A DNA stretch of 64,000 nucleotides from Shimia_B sp038525525 (GCA_038525525.1 JBCBHO010000001.1:434001-498000), one strand, 5' to 3'; counted from the first letter of the stretch, positions 24,066 through 33,158 are shown. Notes: generated by a model not told the origin, from the sequence alone. Numbers and translations: made by a program.

Positions 24066-24534
24066 TGACCTTCCCCCCGATATCCGAGCCATTGCGAACT
24101 GGAAATTCCACCTTTGAATGGACGAAGGAAGAATACCCATGAAGCGGGAACGTTTCACAGAAAAACCTATCATTGGCGTGCTGAAAGAGAGCGAGGCTGG
24201 TGCGCGCGAACGGGTGTGCGCCTGCGCTTTATCGAACCCGAAAAACCAGTAAAGAACGCCTTCGTGGAGAGCTTCAACGGCAAGTTTTGGGACGACTGCC
24301 TAAACTTCAACTGGTTCCGATCGCTTCGCCACACCCGCGAGAAGATCGGACGATGGCGAAATCACTGCAACAACAGGCGTCGTCATTCGATCGGACCCCT
24401 ATCCCGGACGGAATACCTGATGAAAGCCACCGCGCCGGCGCTTGAGACTCTCGCGGTCTCCACGCTGCCGCTCAACACTGAAACCCAACCGGAAGTTTCC
24501 AGATCAAACCGGCCCTAAACGCGGGGGAAGGTCA
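24066..24534 (+). mobile_element. Internally deleted IS3-family element (IS407-group-like)
   Basis: The element is 469 bp. The left end TGACCTTCCCCC (24066-24077) and the right end GGGGGAAGGTCA (24523-24534) are perfect 12-bp terminal inverted repeats. Inside lie the start of orfA and the end of orfB, so about two thirds of a normal 1.2-1.3 kb element is missing. The flanks show no convincing target-site duplication. Confidence 0.8.
24139..24518 (+). pseudogene. Transposase remnant: orfA start joined to orfB end
   Basis: ATG 24139 opens an orfA-like N-terminus (MKRERFTEKPIIGVLKESEA) that matches the helix-turn-helix start of IS3-family orfA for about 22 residues. Near 24205-24215 the reading passes, in another frame, into the C-terminal end of the orfB DDE integrase: RFIEPEKPVKNAFVESFNGK, then RHSIGPLSRTEYLM. 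The last catalytic Glu (in AFVESFNG) is present, but the rest of the DDE domain is gone. The product cannot be active. Confidence 0.82.
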
Positions 24535-24673
24535 CTCTTAGGAGGAATCCATGCTGATATACTTTGAGGTCGTGTCTTCCCTGCACGCAGCAAGATAAAG
24601 TTGAGCCCCGTGCTCAATAAAAGAAACTCATCCCAGTGCGTCGCCAGCGGGACGAAGCCGTCCGGTGCAAATA

Positions 24674-25340
24674 TCAGTTGGCACACTCCCGTAGTTGCGA
24701 AGTGACAGATCCCGCCCAGCGCTCCATCAAGCCGCGGCGCCGGTCGAGGAGAGCCGACCGCGCGTAGGCGCGTCCCACGCTGCTGCCGACGGCATGGGCC
24801 GAGCAGCGCTCCGCGACATCGTGCGGGGCCTTGGCCGCTTCCGCCGCCCAATCGCGATCGCTCGAGCGCAGGCCGTGAACTGTCGCGTCCCCGGCCCCCT
24901 GCGGCGCAGGAGCATGAGCATCGACATGTGCGAGAGCGGTGCGTGGCGCTTTTGCCCTTCGATCACGTATTCGGAGTCCACGGCCTCGAGCGGCTTGAGC
25001 ATCGGCGCCGTGAGCGGCACCCGCTGCACGAGACCGGTCTTCATCCGTTCTGGCGGGCAGATTCAAACGCGCCTCTCAAAGTCCATCTCTGCCCAGCGCG
25101 CTCAAAGCACCTCGCCCGGTCGCGCGCTTGCGGCAAGGTCACGAGATCAGCTCCGCCCAACCCGAAATCTGTGCGCAAAAGCCCACCTTTCCGGTTCCGC
25201 TGTCCTTCGACGACCACCCGTACGATCCAACGCCCAGCGCCCGAAGGGTCCACGACGAGATGGAGGCCGCTGCCGTCCCAAGGCCGTCCCGGCCCGAGAC
25301 TTTCGACCAATCGCTTCGTCAGCTTCCCAGACAGCGCCAT
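24674..25340 (-). pseudogene. Broken DUF4102-type tyrosine integrase
   Basis: Three fragments read in order along the minus strand. From 25340 comes a DUF4102-like N-terminus (LTKRLVESLGPGRPWDGSGL; VTLPQARDRA). From about 25044 comes KTGLVQRVPLTAPML and SEYVIEGQKRHAPLS, the region before the catalytic box. In a shifted frame from about 24890 comes TVHGLRSSDRDWAAEA with the HxxR motif, then GRAYARS with the catalytic Tyr. The total of about 220 residues is roughly half an intact integrase, so there is a central deletion plus a frameshift. Its start lies 140 bp from the 3' end of tRNA-Ser, the usual place for an island integrase. Confidence 0.8.
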
Positions 25341-25479
25341 CCTTCACACCACGCGTTGAACAGTACCGAGCAAGATCGAGAGCTACGCAATTGCTCGATC
25401 AAATGAAGCAAGCCACTGAATTATTGAGGTTTTTCGCACCCAAGGCCATCGATGCCGGTTTGATGAAAAGCAGATCTGG

Positions 25480-25566
25480 CGGAGGCTGTGGGATTCGAAC
25501 CCACGGGACGCTCTCACGCCCAACGGTTTTCAAGACCGCCGCATTCGACCACTCTGCCAAACCTCC
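25480..25566 (-). tRNA. tRNA-Ser (UGA)
   Basis: The reverse complement folds as a class II tRNA. The acceptor GGAGGTT pairs with AGCCTCC, the anticodon loop contains CTTGAAA with TGA as anticodon, the long variable arm has GGGCGTGAGAGCGTCCC, and the T-loop is TTCGAAT. The 87-nt length to the discriminator G fits serine tRNAs; CCA is not encoded. Confidence 0.95.
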
Positions 25567-25816
25567 GGTGGTCTCCCGATAGCCTGCAGGCGGGACCGTG
25601 GCAATGACGGGCGACCCCGCCTCTGACTTCTGCTCCGATCTGGGCCCCGAATTCCATCCCGGCCGCGGCCCCCGCGCTCGTGCAGAGCCCCCAAACGCAA
25701 AGCTTTGCAAACGAGGCGGGATTCGCTATCTTTGCATCAAACGGGGTCAACCCCGCATCGAGCAGCAGCGAGCGTCCGGGGCAATCCGGGGCCGGAAACC
25801 AGTGCGGAGCCACCGC

Positions 25817-26812
25817 ATGACGATGAGGCAAGCCATGACGGGACATTTCTCCACCTCCTTGCGACTGCGCAGCAGCACACTTTTAGCGGGCATCGCCTGC
25901 CTGGCGCTCGCCGGATGCGAGTCGATGCCGGACTTTCTCAGCCCCGCCGAGGGCACCGGCGCCGAGGTGACCCGCGCGGCGCAGACAACCACCCTTGTCG
26001 AACGCGACGTGGAAGCGCCCGAGGTCTTCCAGGTGTCCGAAGCCGGCCTATGGGACGGGCGCCCCTCGCTCGGCGGCGTCTGGGTCGCGCATCCCACCGT
26101 GGACGAGCCCGAGCGCGTCATCATCCGCAACGATGCCAATGGCTCCTTCGTGATCGGCGCGCTCTTCCGCAAGGAGCGCGAGACGCCAGGACCGGCGCTG
26201 CAGGTATCGTCTGATGCGGCCGAGGCGCTGGGTGTGCTGGCAGGCGCGCCCACCGTGCTCGACGTGACCGCGCTCCGCCGCGAGGAGATCGAGGAAGCCC
26301 TGCCCGGCTCAGACGGTGCGCCGGATGTCGAGCCCGCTGTGGTCGCGCTACCCGACAGCGCGGACGTGGAGACAACGGAGCTCGACAGCGATCCCACGAT
26401 CCTCGCCGCGGCCGCCGCCATCGAGGCCGCGGCCCCAGCGACCCCCGCCAACCCGGAGCTCGTCGCCGCCGCTCCGGCACCGCAGCCCATGCCCGGCGCA
26501 GGCGCGATCACGCCCGCCGCGGCCGACACCACTCCGGCCCCCGCGCCGCGCCCCAGCACGGGCCGCCCGGCCTCCCCGCTCGAGAAGCCCTTCATCCAGA
26601 TCGGCATCTTCTCGGTTGAGGGCAATGCGCGGCGAACCGCCGACCTCATGCGCTCCTCGGGCATCATTCCCACCGTCTATGACCAAGAAAGCAGGGGCAA
26701 ACGCTTCTGGCGCGTTGTGGTCGGGCCGGTCAATACAACCGGAGATCGCGCCGAGGTCTTGAAAACCGTGAAATCCCTTGGTTTCACTGACGCGTATTTC
26801 GTCACTAACTAG
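25817..26812 (+). CDS. SPOR-domain lipoprotein
   Basis: This lipoprotein has about 331 residues. The signal peptide ends in the lipobox LALAGC (about residues 29-34), so Cys34 would be lipidated. A middle Ala/Pro-rich region (about 185-250) is low-complexity. The C-terminal SPOR domain (about 258-331) has FIQIGIFSVEGNARRTADLM and RFWRVVVGPVN, and binds denuded peptidoglycan at division sites. ATG 25817 is chosen to start the signal peptide; upstream codons look non-coding. A D,D-carboxypeptidase gene follows 53 bp downstream, in keeping with a cell-wall role. Confidence 0.85.
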   Translation: MTMRQAMTGHFSTSLRLRSSTLLAGIACLALAGCESMPDFLSPAEGTGAEVTRAAQTTTLVERDVEAPEVFQVSEAGLWDGRPSLGGVWVAHPTVDEPERVIIRNDANGSFVIGALFRKERETPGPALQVSSDAAEALGVLAGAPTVLDVTALRREEIEEALPGSDGAPDVEPAVVALPDSADVETTELDSDPTILAAAAAIEAAAPATPANPELVAAAPAPQPMPGAGAITPAAADTTPAPAPRPSTGRPASPLEKPFIQIGIFSVEGNARRTADLMRSSGIIPTVYDQESRGKRFWRVVVGPVNTTGDRAEVLKTVKSLGFTDAYFVTN

Positions 26813-26865
26813 CGCGCCATTTGGGCCCCACCCTCCAAACCGGGGCGCGCAAGGAGACATCCCCC

Positions 26866-28047
26866 ATGTTCGCGCGCCTCGCACTCCTCTCAGCGCTCCT
26901 CGCCACGCCGCTCGCGGCGCAGACCTTCGACACGCGGGCCGAAGCCGCCTACGTGGTCGACCAGCGGACAGGCGCCGTCCTGCTCAGCAAGAACGCCGAG
27001 ACCCCGCTGCCCCCCGCCTCCATGTCAAAGCTCATGACACTGCTGATGACCTTCGAGGCGATCCAGCGTGGCACGCTGGCGATCACGGACGAGCTGCCCG
27101 TCTCGACCTACGCAGCGAACCGCGGCGGCTCGACGATGTTTCTCGACAGCCGGGATCGGGTCAGCGTGGAGGATCTCATCCGCGGGATCATCGTGCTTTC
27201 AGGCAATGATGCCTGCATCGTCCTCGCCGAGGCGCTGAGCCCCGACGGCACCGAGGCAGGCTTCGCGCGGATGATGACGGCGCGCGCACGAGAGCTTGGG
27301 ATGGAGAATTCCACCTTCATGAACTCCACCGGCTGGCCCGCGGCAGGACACCTGATGTCGATGGAGGATCTCGCGATCCTCGCCAACCGGCTCATCCTCG
27401 ACTTTCCCACCTTCTACCCGCTCTTCGCCGAGCAGGAATTCGCGTTCGACGGGCGCGCGCCGTCCAACACGCGCAACAGGAACCCCGTGCTGAGCCTCGG
27501 GATCGGCGCGGACGGCCTCAAGACCGGCCACACGCAGGAGGCCGGCTACGGGCTCACCGGCTCCGCCCGGCAGGGAGATCGGCGCATCATCTTCGTCGTG
27601 ACCGGGCTCGAGACCCCCGGCCAGCGCGCCGAGGAGGCCGAGCGCATCGTGAACTGGGCGTTCCGGCAATTCTCAGAGACGGTCGTCGCTCCGGCGGGCA
27701 CGCGCCTTGCCGAGGCGGAGGTCCACATGGGCGCGAGCCAGCGCGTGGGCCTGACGACGTCGGAGGACGTGGCCCTTCTCATTCCGACAATCGGCGCGGG
27801 CGATATCACCGCCCATGCCAGCTATGACAGCCCGCTCGAGGCTCCGATCATCGAGGGCGATATCGTGGGTGAGCTCGTGGTGGAGATCCCCGGCTTCCAG
27901 CCCTTGCGGCGCCCCCTCATCGCAGCCGAGACCGTGGAGGTGGGGGGCTTCGTCCCGCGGCTTCGCACGGCCGCCGACGCGCTTCGCCGCCAGCTTCTCG
28001 AAGACGGCACGATCGGCGGCGTGGACGCCGCGGACCCGGCCTCTTGA
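26866..28047 (+). CDS. D-alanyl-D-alanine carboxypeptidase (serine type, PBP5/6-like)
   Basis: A 393-residue exported enzyme that trims the terminal D-Ala of peptidoglycan stem peptides. A signal peptide ends at LAAQ (about residue 19). The three active-site motifs are present: SMSK (about 52-55), SGN (about 112-114) and KTG (about 222-224). The C-terminal beta domain (about 270-370) is followed by a short tail that may be amphipathic. AAGGAGA precedes ATG 26866. The stop overlaps the TTG start of tmk. Confidence 0.92.
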   Translation: MFARLALLSALLATPLAAQTFDTRAEAAYVVDQRTGAVLLSKNAETPLPPASMSKLMTLLMTFEAIQRGTLAITDELPVSTYAANRGGSTMFLDSRDRVSVEDLIRGIIVLSGNDACIVLAEALSPDGTEAGFARMMTARARELGMENSTFMNSTGWPAAGHLMSMEDLAILANRLILDFPTFYPLFAEQEFAFDGRAPSNTRNRNPVLSLGIGADGLKTGHTQEAGYGLTGSARQGDRRIIFVVTGLETPGQRAEEAERIVNWAFRQFSETVVAPAGTRLAEAEVHMGASQRVGLTTSEDVALLIPTIGAGDITAHASYDSPLEAPIIEGDIVGELVVEIPGFQPLRRPLIAAETVEVGGFVPRLRTAADALRRQLLEDGTIGGVDAADPAS

Positions 28048-28667
28048 GCGCCCGCAAGGGTCTCTTCATCAGCTTCGAAGGGATCGACGGCTCCGGCAAA
28101 TCCACGCAGGCCAGGGCGCTCGAGACCGCGCTGAAGGCAGAGGGCCGCACTGTGACGCGCACGCGGGAGCCCGGCGGCTCCCCCGGTGCGGAGGAAATTC
28201 GCAGGCTCCTCGTGGAGGGGGATCCGGACCGCTGGAGCGCGGAAACGGAGCTCCTGCTCTTTACCGCCGCGCGCCGGGACCACCTCGAGACGCTCATCGG
28301 CCCAGCGCTGGAGCGTGGCGAGATCGTCATCACCGACCGCTTCGCGGATTCGACGCGCGTCTACCAGGGCGCCACGCGGGGCGACCTGCGCAGCACGGTG
28401 GACAGCCTCCACGCCCTTATGATCGGCCGCGAGCCCGACATCACGCTCATCATCGACATCGACCCCGCTGTTTCGCTGGAACGCGGGCTGGCGCGGGGCT
28501 CCGGCGAAGACCGTTTCGAGGAGTTCGGCCTGCCCTTCCAGCAAAAGCTGCGCGCGGGCTTCCTCGCGCTGGCCGAGACGGAGGCGCGCTGTCACCTCGT
28601 GGATGGCAACCGCAGCGCCGAGGCGATTGCAGACGATGTGCTGGCCCTGATACGCCCCGCCCTATGA
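28044..28667 (+). CDS. tmk: Thymidylate kinase
   Basis: The 207-residue enzyme phosphorylates dTMP to dTDP. It has the P-loop FEGIDGSGKST (about 10-20), the dTMP-binding REPGG (about 42-46), DRFADS (about 97-102) with the DR(Y/F) motif, and a lid region. The start is TTG 28044, overlapping the TGA of the carboxypeptidase gene; no ATG occurs before the P-loop. The stop overlaps holB by ATGA, so translation of the three genes is coupled. Confidence 0.93.
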   Translation: MSARKGLFISFEGIDGSGKSTQARALETALKAEGRTVTRTREPGGSPGAEEIRRLLVEGDPDRWSAETELLLFTAARRDHLETLIGPALERGEIVITDRFADSTRVYQGATRGDLRSTVDSLHALMIGREPDITLIIDIDPAVSLERGLARGSGEDRFEEFGLPFQQKLRAGFLALAETEARCHLVDGNRSAEAIADDVLALIRPAL

Positions 28668-29794
28668 GGCCCGTGGATATCCCCGCCGAAGAGGCGCCGC
28701 CCGAACCGGACAAGCTCGACGCCGCGCCGCATCCGCGCGAGGCCGCCGCCCTTTATGGCCAAGAGGCGGCGGAAGCGGCGTTTCTCGAGGCCTTCAATAC
28801 GGGCCGGCTGCACCACGGCTGGATGCTCACCGGCCCGAAGGGCATCGGCAAGGCCACCCTCGCCTGGCGCATCGCGCGCTTTCTCCTCGCCACGCCGCCC
28901 CAAGACGACGGTGGCCTCTTCGGCGCGCCCCCGCCGCCCGAAAGCCTCGAGATCGACCCCGAGCACCCGGTCGCGCGGCGCATCCTTGCGCGCGCGGAGC
29001 CTGGGCTCTTCTCGCTCACCCGCTCGGCGGTGGAGAGCACGGGGCGCATGAGCCGCGAAATCCGCATCGACGACGTGCGCCGCCTGCGCGGATTCTTTTC
29101 CATGTCGGCAAGCGATGGCGGGCGTCGGGTCGTGATCGTGGACGCTGCCGATGAGATGAACATCTCGGCCGCCAACGCCATCCTCAAGCTCCTCGAGGAG
29201 CCACCGAAGGACGCCACGCTCCTCCTCGTCACGCACCAGCCGACCCGGCTTCTGCCGACCATCCGCTCGCGCTGCCGGGTGCTGCCCTGCCAGCCGCTTT
29301 CGCCCGCCGATCTCGGCTCCGCCCTCACGCAGGCGGGTCTCGCGCCGGAGAACCCGGACGCGCTCACCGCGCTGGCGGATGGCTCCGTCGGTGCGGCGGT
29401 CCGGCTCGAGACGGAAGGCGGACCGGCGCTCTACGCGGCCCTCCTCGCCCTGCTGGGGACCCTGCCCCGCATGGACCGCGCCGCGCTGGGCAAGCTCTCG
29501 GGCGCCATGGCAGGCACGGGCGGGCAAGACCAGCTCGCGCTCACGCTCGATCTCCTCGACATCCTGCTCGCCCGTCTCGCGCGCACCGGGCTCCTCGGCG
29601 CGCCGAAGCCCGAGGCCGCCCCGCGGGAGGCCGAGACGCTGCGCGCGCTCAGCCCCGATGCCCGCGCCGCACGCCGCTGGGCCGAGCTCGCCGCGCGGCT
29701 CACCACGCGGGCCCGGCAAGGCGCGGCGGTCAACCTTGACCCTCAGTCGCTCATCTTCGATACGATGCTCAAAATCGAGACCGAGGCAGCCTGA
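28664..29794 (+). CDS. holB: DNA polymerase III delta-prime subunit
   Basis: The 376-residue clamp-loader subunit has a P-loop-like GPKGIGKATLAWRIARFLL (about 56-74). It carries the sensor-type DEMNISAANAILKLLEEPP (about 163-181) and TRLLPTIRSRC (SRC motif, about 196-206). It works with the gamma/tau and delta subunits to load the sliding clamp. It overlaps tmk by 4 bp and is followed by the TatD gene after 6 bp, the conserved tmk-holB-tatD order of many proteobacteria. Confidence 0.93.
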   Translation: MRPVDIPAEEAPPEPDKLDAAPHPREAAALYGQEAAEAAFLEAFNTGRLHHGWMLTGPKGIGKATLAWRIARFLLATPPQDDGGLFGAPPPPESLEIDPEHPVARRILARAEPGLFSLTRSAVESTGRMSREIRIDDVRRLRGFFSMSASDGGRRVVIVDAADEMNISAANAILKLLEEPPKDATLLLVTHQPTRLLPTIRSRCRVLPCQPLSPADLGSALTQAGLAPENPDALTALADGSVGAAVRLETEGGPALYAALLALLGTLPRMDRAALGKLSGAMAGTGGQDQLALTLDLLDILLARLARTGLLGAPKPEAAPREAETLRALSPDARAARRWAELAARLTTRARQGAAVNLDPQSLIFDTMLKIETEAA

Positions 29795-29800
29795 GCCCTG

Positions 29801-30586
29801 ATGGAACCCCAAATCGTCGACAGTCACTGCCACCTCGATTTTCCGGATTTCGAGGGTGAGGTGCCGGAGCTCGTCGCCCGCGCGGCGACGGCGGGCGTGA
29901 CGCGCATGATCACGATCTGCACGCGGCTGAGGCTCGAGCCGCATGTGCGCGCCATCGCGGAGGCTCATGAGGGTGTCTTCTATGCGGCGGGCACTCACCC
30001 GATGCATGCCGCCGAGGAGCCCATGGCCAGCGTGGACGCGCTCCTCGCGCTCGCCCAGCATCCGAAATTCGTGGGCATCGGCGAGACCGGCCTCGATTAC
30101 CACTACACATCCGAGAGCGCCGCCGTGCAGCAGGAGAGCCTGCGCATCCACATCGCCGCCGCGCGCGAGAGCGGGCTGCCGCTGATTATCCATGCCCGCG
30201 CCGCCGATGACGACATGGCGCGCATTCTCGCCGAGGAGCATGCCAAGGGCGCCTATAGCTGCGTGATGCACTGCTTTTCCTCGGGCGCGGCGCTGGCGCG
30301 CACGGCGCTCGATCTGGGCTTTTACCTCTCTATGTCGGGCATCGCGGCCTTCCCGAAGAGCCACGAACTGCGCGATATCTTTGCCGCCGCGCCGGTGGAG
30401 CGCATCCTGACCGAGACCGACGCGCCCTACCTCGCGCCGCCACCCCACCGCGGCAAGCGCAACGAGCCCGCCTACACGGCGCATACGGCCCGCGTGGGCG
30501 CCGAGGTCTTCGGCATGGACTACGCCGATTTCGCCGCGCAGACCTCCGCCAATTTCGACCGCCTCTTCGCGAAAGCCGCCGCATGA
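29801..30586 (+). CDS. TatD-family DNase/hydrolase
   Basis: This 261-residue TIM-barrel metal hydrolase shows VDSHCHLDF (residues 6-14, two metal His), AAGTHPMHA, GIGETGLDYHY (about 91-101), LIIHARAADDD, MHCFSSG and TETDAPYL (about 204-211). TatD proteins are Mg2+-dependent 3'-5' exonucleases. The stop overlaps the start of the MBL gene by 4 bp, so it is part of the same operon. Confidence 0.92.
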   Translation: MEPQIVDSHCHLDFPDFEGEVPELVARAATAGVTRMITICTRLRLEPHVRAIAEAHEGVFYAAGTHPMHAAEEPMASVDALLALAQHPKFVGIGETGLDYHYTSESAAVQQESLRIHIAAARESGLPLIIHARAADDDMARILAEEHAKGAYSCVMHCFSSGAALARTALDLGFYLSMSGIAAFPKSHELRDIFAAAPVERILTETDAPYLAPPPHRGKRNEPAYTAHTARVGAEVFGMDYADFAAQTSANFDRLFAKAAA

Positions 30587-31371
30587 GGCGCTTCACGATC
30601 TTGGGATGCGGCTCCTCGGGCGGCGTACCGCGCCTCGGCAACCAATGGGGCGCCTGCGACCCGGATAACCCAAAGAACCGGCGCCGTCGCTGCTCGCTCC
30701 TCATCGAGCAAGAGGGCCCGGGCGGGACGACGACCGTCCTGATCGACACGTCCCCTGACATGCGCGAACAACTGCTGGATGCGGGCACCGCGCGTCTCGA
30801 CGCGGTCGTCTACACCCATTCCCATGCCGACCACGTCCACGGCATCGACGACCTGCGCATGATCGTCTTCAACATGCGCGCGCGGCTGCCCGTCTACGCC
30901 GACGCACCCACCGAGGCCGATCTGCGCCAGCGCTTCGGCTACGCCTTCGAACAGCCGCCGGGGAGCGATTATCCTCCGATCCTCGACATGAACCCCTTCG
31001 AGGACCCGATCGAGATCACCGGGCCCGGCGGGACGATCGACATCGCACCTTTCGACGTGGAGCACGGCTCCATCATCGCAAAGGGCATCCGCTCAGGAGA
31101 CGTTGCCTACCTTCCGGACGTCTCCGAGATTCCGGAGGCCTCTTGGGCCGCGCTGTCGGGCCTCGACACATGGATCGTGGACGCGCTGCGGCTCACGCCG
31201 CATCCGAGCCACAGCCATCTCGACAAGACTCTCGCCTGGATCGAGCGGGTCGCCCCGCGGCAGGCGGTCATCACCAACATGCACATCGATCTCGACTACG
31301 CCGCCACCGACGCGGCCACGCCGGGCCATGTCATCCCCGCCCATGACGGTCTGACCATTGAGCGGCCCTGA
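30583..31371 (+). CDS. PhnP-like metallo-beta-lactamase-fold hydrolase
   Basis: A 262-residue cytosolic protein. It begins RRFTILGCGSSGGVPRLG, followed by NRRRRCSLLIEQ, VLIDTSPDMREQLL and the metal motif THSHADHVHGID (about 83-94). SHSHLDKTLAW lies near the C-terminus. These features match the PhnP-like (phosphodiesterase) subgroup of MBL proteins. In this genome group the gene commonly sits after tatD, with no sign of a phosphonate operon, so the physiological substrate is open. Confidence 0.88.
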   Translation: MRRFTILGCGSSGGVPRLGNQWGACDPDNPKNRRRRCSLLIEQEGPGGTTTVLIDTSPDMREQLLDAGTARLDAVVYTHSHADHVHGIDDLRMIVFNMRARLPVYADAPTEADLRQRFGYAFEQPPGSDYPPILDMNPFEDPIEITGPGGTIDIAPFDVEHGSIIAKGIRSGDVAYLPDVSEIPEASWAALSGLDTWIVDALRLTPHPSHSHLDKTLAWIERVAPRQAVITNMHIDLDYAATDAATPGHVIPAHDGLTIERP

Positions 31372-31389
31372 GGGGCGCCGGGGCGCGCG

Positions 31390-32319
31390 GTGAACGCGCT
31401 CCTCGATGTCATCGTGCCGGTCTTCATCGTCATCGGCGCGGGCTACCTCGCGGTCTGGCGAGGCTATTTTTCGGATGCCGCCGTCGACACGCTCACGCTC
31501 TTTGCGCAGCGGTTCGCGATCCCGGTCCTGCTCTTTCAGGCCATCGCGGGGCTCGACCTCTCGCAGGTGCTGTCCTGGCCGCTCCTTTTGAGCTTCTACA
31601 TCGGGGCGCTCGCAGGCTTCGCGGCGGGCCTCTTCGGAGCGCGCTTTCTTTTCGATCGCCCTTGGGAAGACAGCGTGGCCATCGGCTTCGTCGGGCTTTT
31701 CTCGAATTCCGTCCTCCTCGGCCTGCCCATCACGGAGCGGGCCTACGGCTCGGACGTCCTGTCCTTCACCTACGCGATCATCGCCTTCCACGCGCCGTTT
31801 TGCTACGCGCTTGGGATCACGGTCATGGAGATCGTGCGCGCCGAGGGCAAGGGGCCGCTCGGCATCGCGCGGGCCGCGGCGAACGCGATGTTCCGCAACG
31901 CGCTCATCGTGGCCATTGCGGCGGGCTTCATCGTCAATCTCACCGGGCTCCCCCTACCCCGGCCGGTGGCCGACGCCGTGGAGATCGTGAGCGTGGCCGC
32001 GCTCCCCACCGCGCTTTTCGGGCTGGGCGGGGTCCTTGTCCGCTACCGCCCGGACGGCGAACTTCGCATCGTCTTTTACCTCTGCGCGGTCTCGCTCGTG
32101 CTCCATCCCGCGCTGGCCTTCGCTCTGGGAACAGCCTTCGACCTCACCCAGGACGCAATCCGCGCCGCCGTGCTCACCGGGGCCATGGCGCCGGGGGTCA
32201 ACAGCTTCATCTTCGCGAGCATGTACGGCGTGGGCAAACGCGTGGCGGCCACGACTGTGCTCCTCGCAACGGCGCTCTCGATAATGAGCGTCTGGCTCTG
32301 GCTTCTCATCCTCGGCTGA
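31390..32319 (+). CDS. AEC-family (auxin efflux carrier-like) transporter
   Basis: The 309-residue membrane protein has about ten helices. It begins VNALLDVIVPVFIVIGAGYLA, with the conserved GFVGLFSNSVLLGLPIT (about 98-114) in the first half and APGVNSFIFASMYG (about 267-280) in the second. AEC members export or exchange organic acids such as malonate or malate. The start is GTG 31390, 18 bp after the MBL gene. Its 3' end overlaps the convergent LplA-like gene by 14 bp. Confidence 0.85.
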   Translation: MNALLDVIVPVFIVIGAGYLAVWRGYFSDAAVDTLTLFAQRFAIPVLLFQAIAGLDLSQVLSWPLLLSFYIGALAGFAAGLFGARFLFDRPWEDSVAIGFVGLFSNSVLLGLPITERAYGSDVLSFTYAIIAFHAPFCYALGITVMEIVRAEGKGPLGIARAAANAMFRNALIVAIAAGFIVNLTGLPLPRPVADAVEIVSVAALPTALFGLGGVLVRYRPDGELRIVFYLCAVSLVLHPALAFALGTAFDLTQDAIRAAVLTGAMAPGVNSFIFASMYGVGKRVAATTVLLATALSIMSVWLWLLILG

Positions 32320-32968
32320 GCGCGTCCTCGAGGGCGGGAAGGAAGCGCGCGTCGAGGCCGAGATCAGCCACGCTGACCGTCACCCCCGGTACCACGCGGC
32401 GCCCCAGCCCGGCATCGGCGTAGAGCGCGTTGATCGCCTCCACGAAGGCCGCGTCGCCCGCGCGCGTGAGAAACATCGCCTGCCCCAGCACGGCCCAATC
32501 GCCGCCCGGGATGGGCGACATGCGCAAAGCGGTTCCCGCGAACTTGAGCCCGTCGATGGTGACGTTGAAGGCCCCGTCGCAATAGCTCCCCTCCACGGCC
32601 CCGGTGTCCGCGGTGACGCCGCAGGCCGCAAGGGCGGCGATAAGCGGCGCGCAGATCGCGGCGTAGGCCTCTTCGATGGCATTGGCGGCGTTGGTACTTT
32701 GCCGGAAGGCGAGACCCATGCTCACGACGCCGGGTCCCTGGGGTGTCACGTCGCCGCCCGTGCTGCGGAAATGGCAGGGCCAGCCCCGTGCCTCGGAGGC
32801 CGCGAGCCCGGCCCGCAGCCGCCCCGACATGGCGCGCGGTGCCACAAGACACTGCGCCTCAGCCTCCCAGAGAAGCGCCGCGCCCGGGGAGGCTTCGGCC
32901 TTCACCTCGGCGGCAGCGGCCGTTTCGCGGGCGAACGCGTCGTGCAGGGGAAGGGTCTGGAGGGCCAT
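32306..32968 (-). CDS. Biotin/lipoate protein ligase A/B family protein
   Basis: The 220-residue protein has FRSTGGDVTPQGPGVV (about 67-82) in place of the usual RRxTGGGAVxHxxG loop of LplA/LipB folds. Further on come YCDGAFNVTIDGLKFAGTAL (the N-(V/I)-x-(V/I)-x-G-x-K-(I/F)-(A/S)-G motif with the substrate-contact Lys) and a beta-rich C-terminus. It would attach lipoate or a related acyl group to a protein. It lies 3' to 3' with the AEC gene; tRNA-Leu and then lipB lie beyond it. ATG 32968 is chosen with GGAGG-like bases upstream. Confidence 0.7.
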   Translation of the reverse strand: MALQTLPLHDAFARETAAAAEVKAEASPGAALLWEAEAQCLVAPRAMSGRLRAGLAASEARGWPCHFRSTGGDVTPQGPGVVSMGLAFRQSTNAANAIEEAYAAICAPLIAALAACGVTADTGAVEGSYCDGAFNVTIDGLKFAGTALRMSPIPGGDWAVLGQAMFLTRAGDAAFVEAINALYADAGLGRRVVPGVTVSVADLGLDARFLPALEDALSRG

Positions 32969-33071
32969 GGCGCTTGTCTGGAGCGTATGACCGTGCGGCG
33001 CAAGCTGGTCCGTTTGGAGAAGGAGTGCCCTGTGGCGGCGGGCCCGTCTCTGCCGTGCGGCAGGGGCCAAA

Positions 33072-33158
33072 TGGTGCGGTTGAGAGGACTCGAACCTCCA
33101 CGGGAGTTACCCCACAGCGACCTCAACGCTGCGCGTCTACCAGTTCCGCCACAACCGC
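33072..33158 (-). tRNA. tRNA-Leu (GAG)
   Basis: The reverse complement gives GCGGTTG pairing with CAACCGC, an anticodon loop TTGAGGT (GAG), a long variable arm and TTCGAGT T-loop, and ends in encoded CCA (33072-33074). The 87-nt length with a long variable arm fits leucine tRNA. Confidence 0.94.

Noticed and set aside
24504..24851. Minus-strand frame across the right end of the IS remnant
   Set aside because: It crosses the terminal repeat and the integrase remnant in a non-coding frame; no conserved residues.
28592..30484. 630-codon open frame on the minus strand
   Set aside because: It is opposite holB and tatD, with Arg/Gly-rich composition and no recognisable motif; those plus-strand genes are clear.
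25480..33158. tRNA-Leu as the second attachment site for the element at tRNA-Ser
   Set aside because: The two tRNAs share only the general T-arm bases; no direct repeat of the tRNA-Ser 3' end is visible there, and the genes between are core-like.
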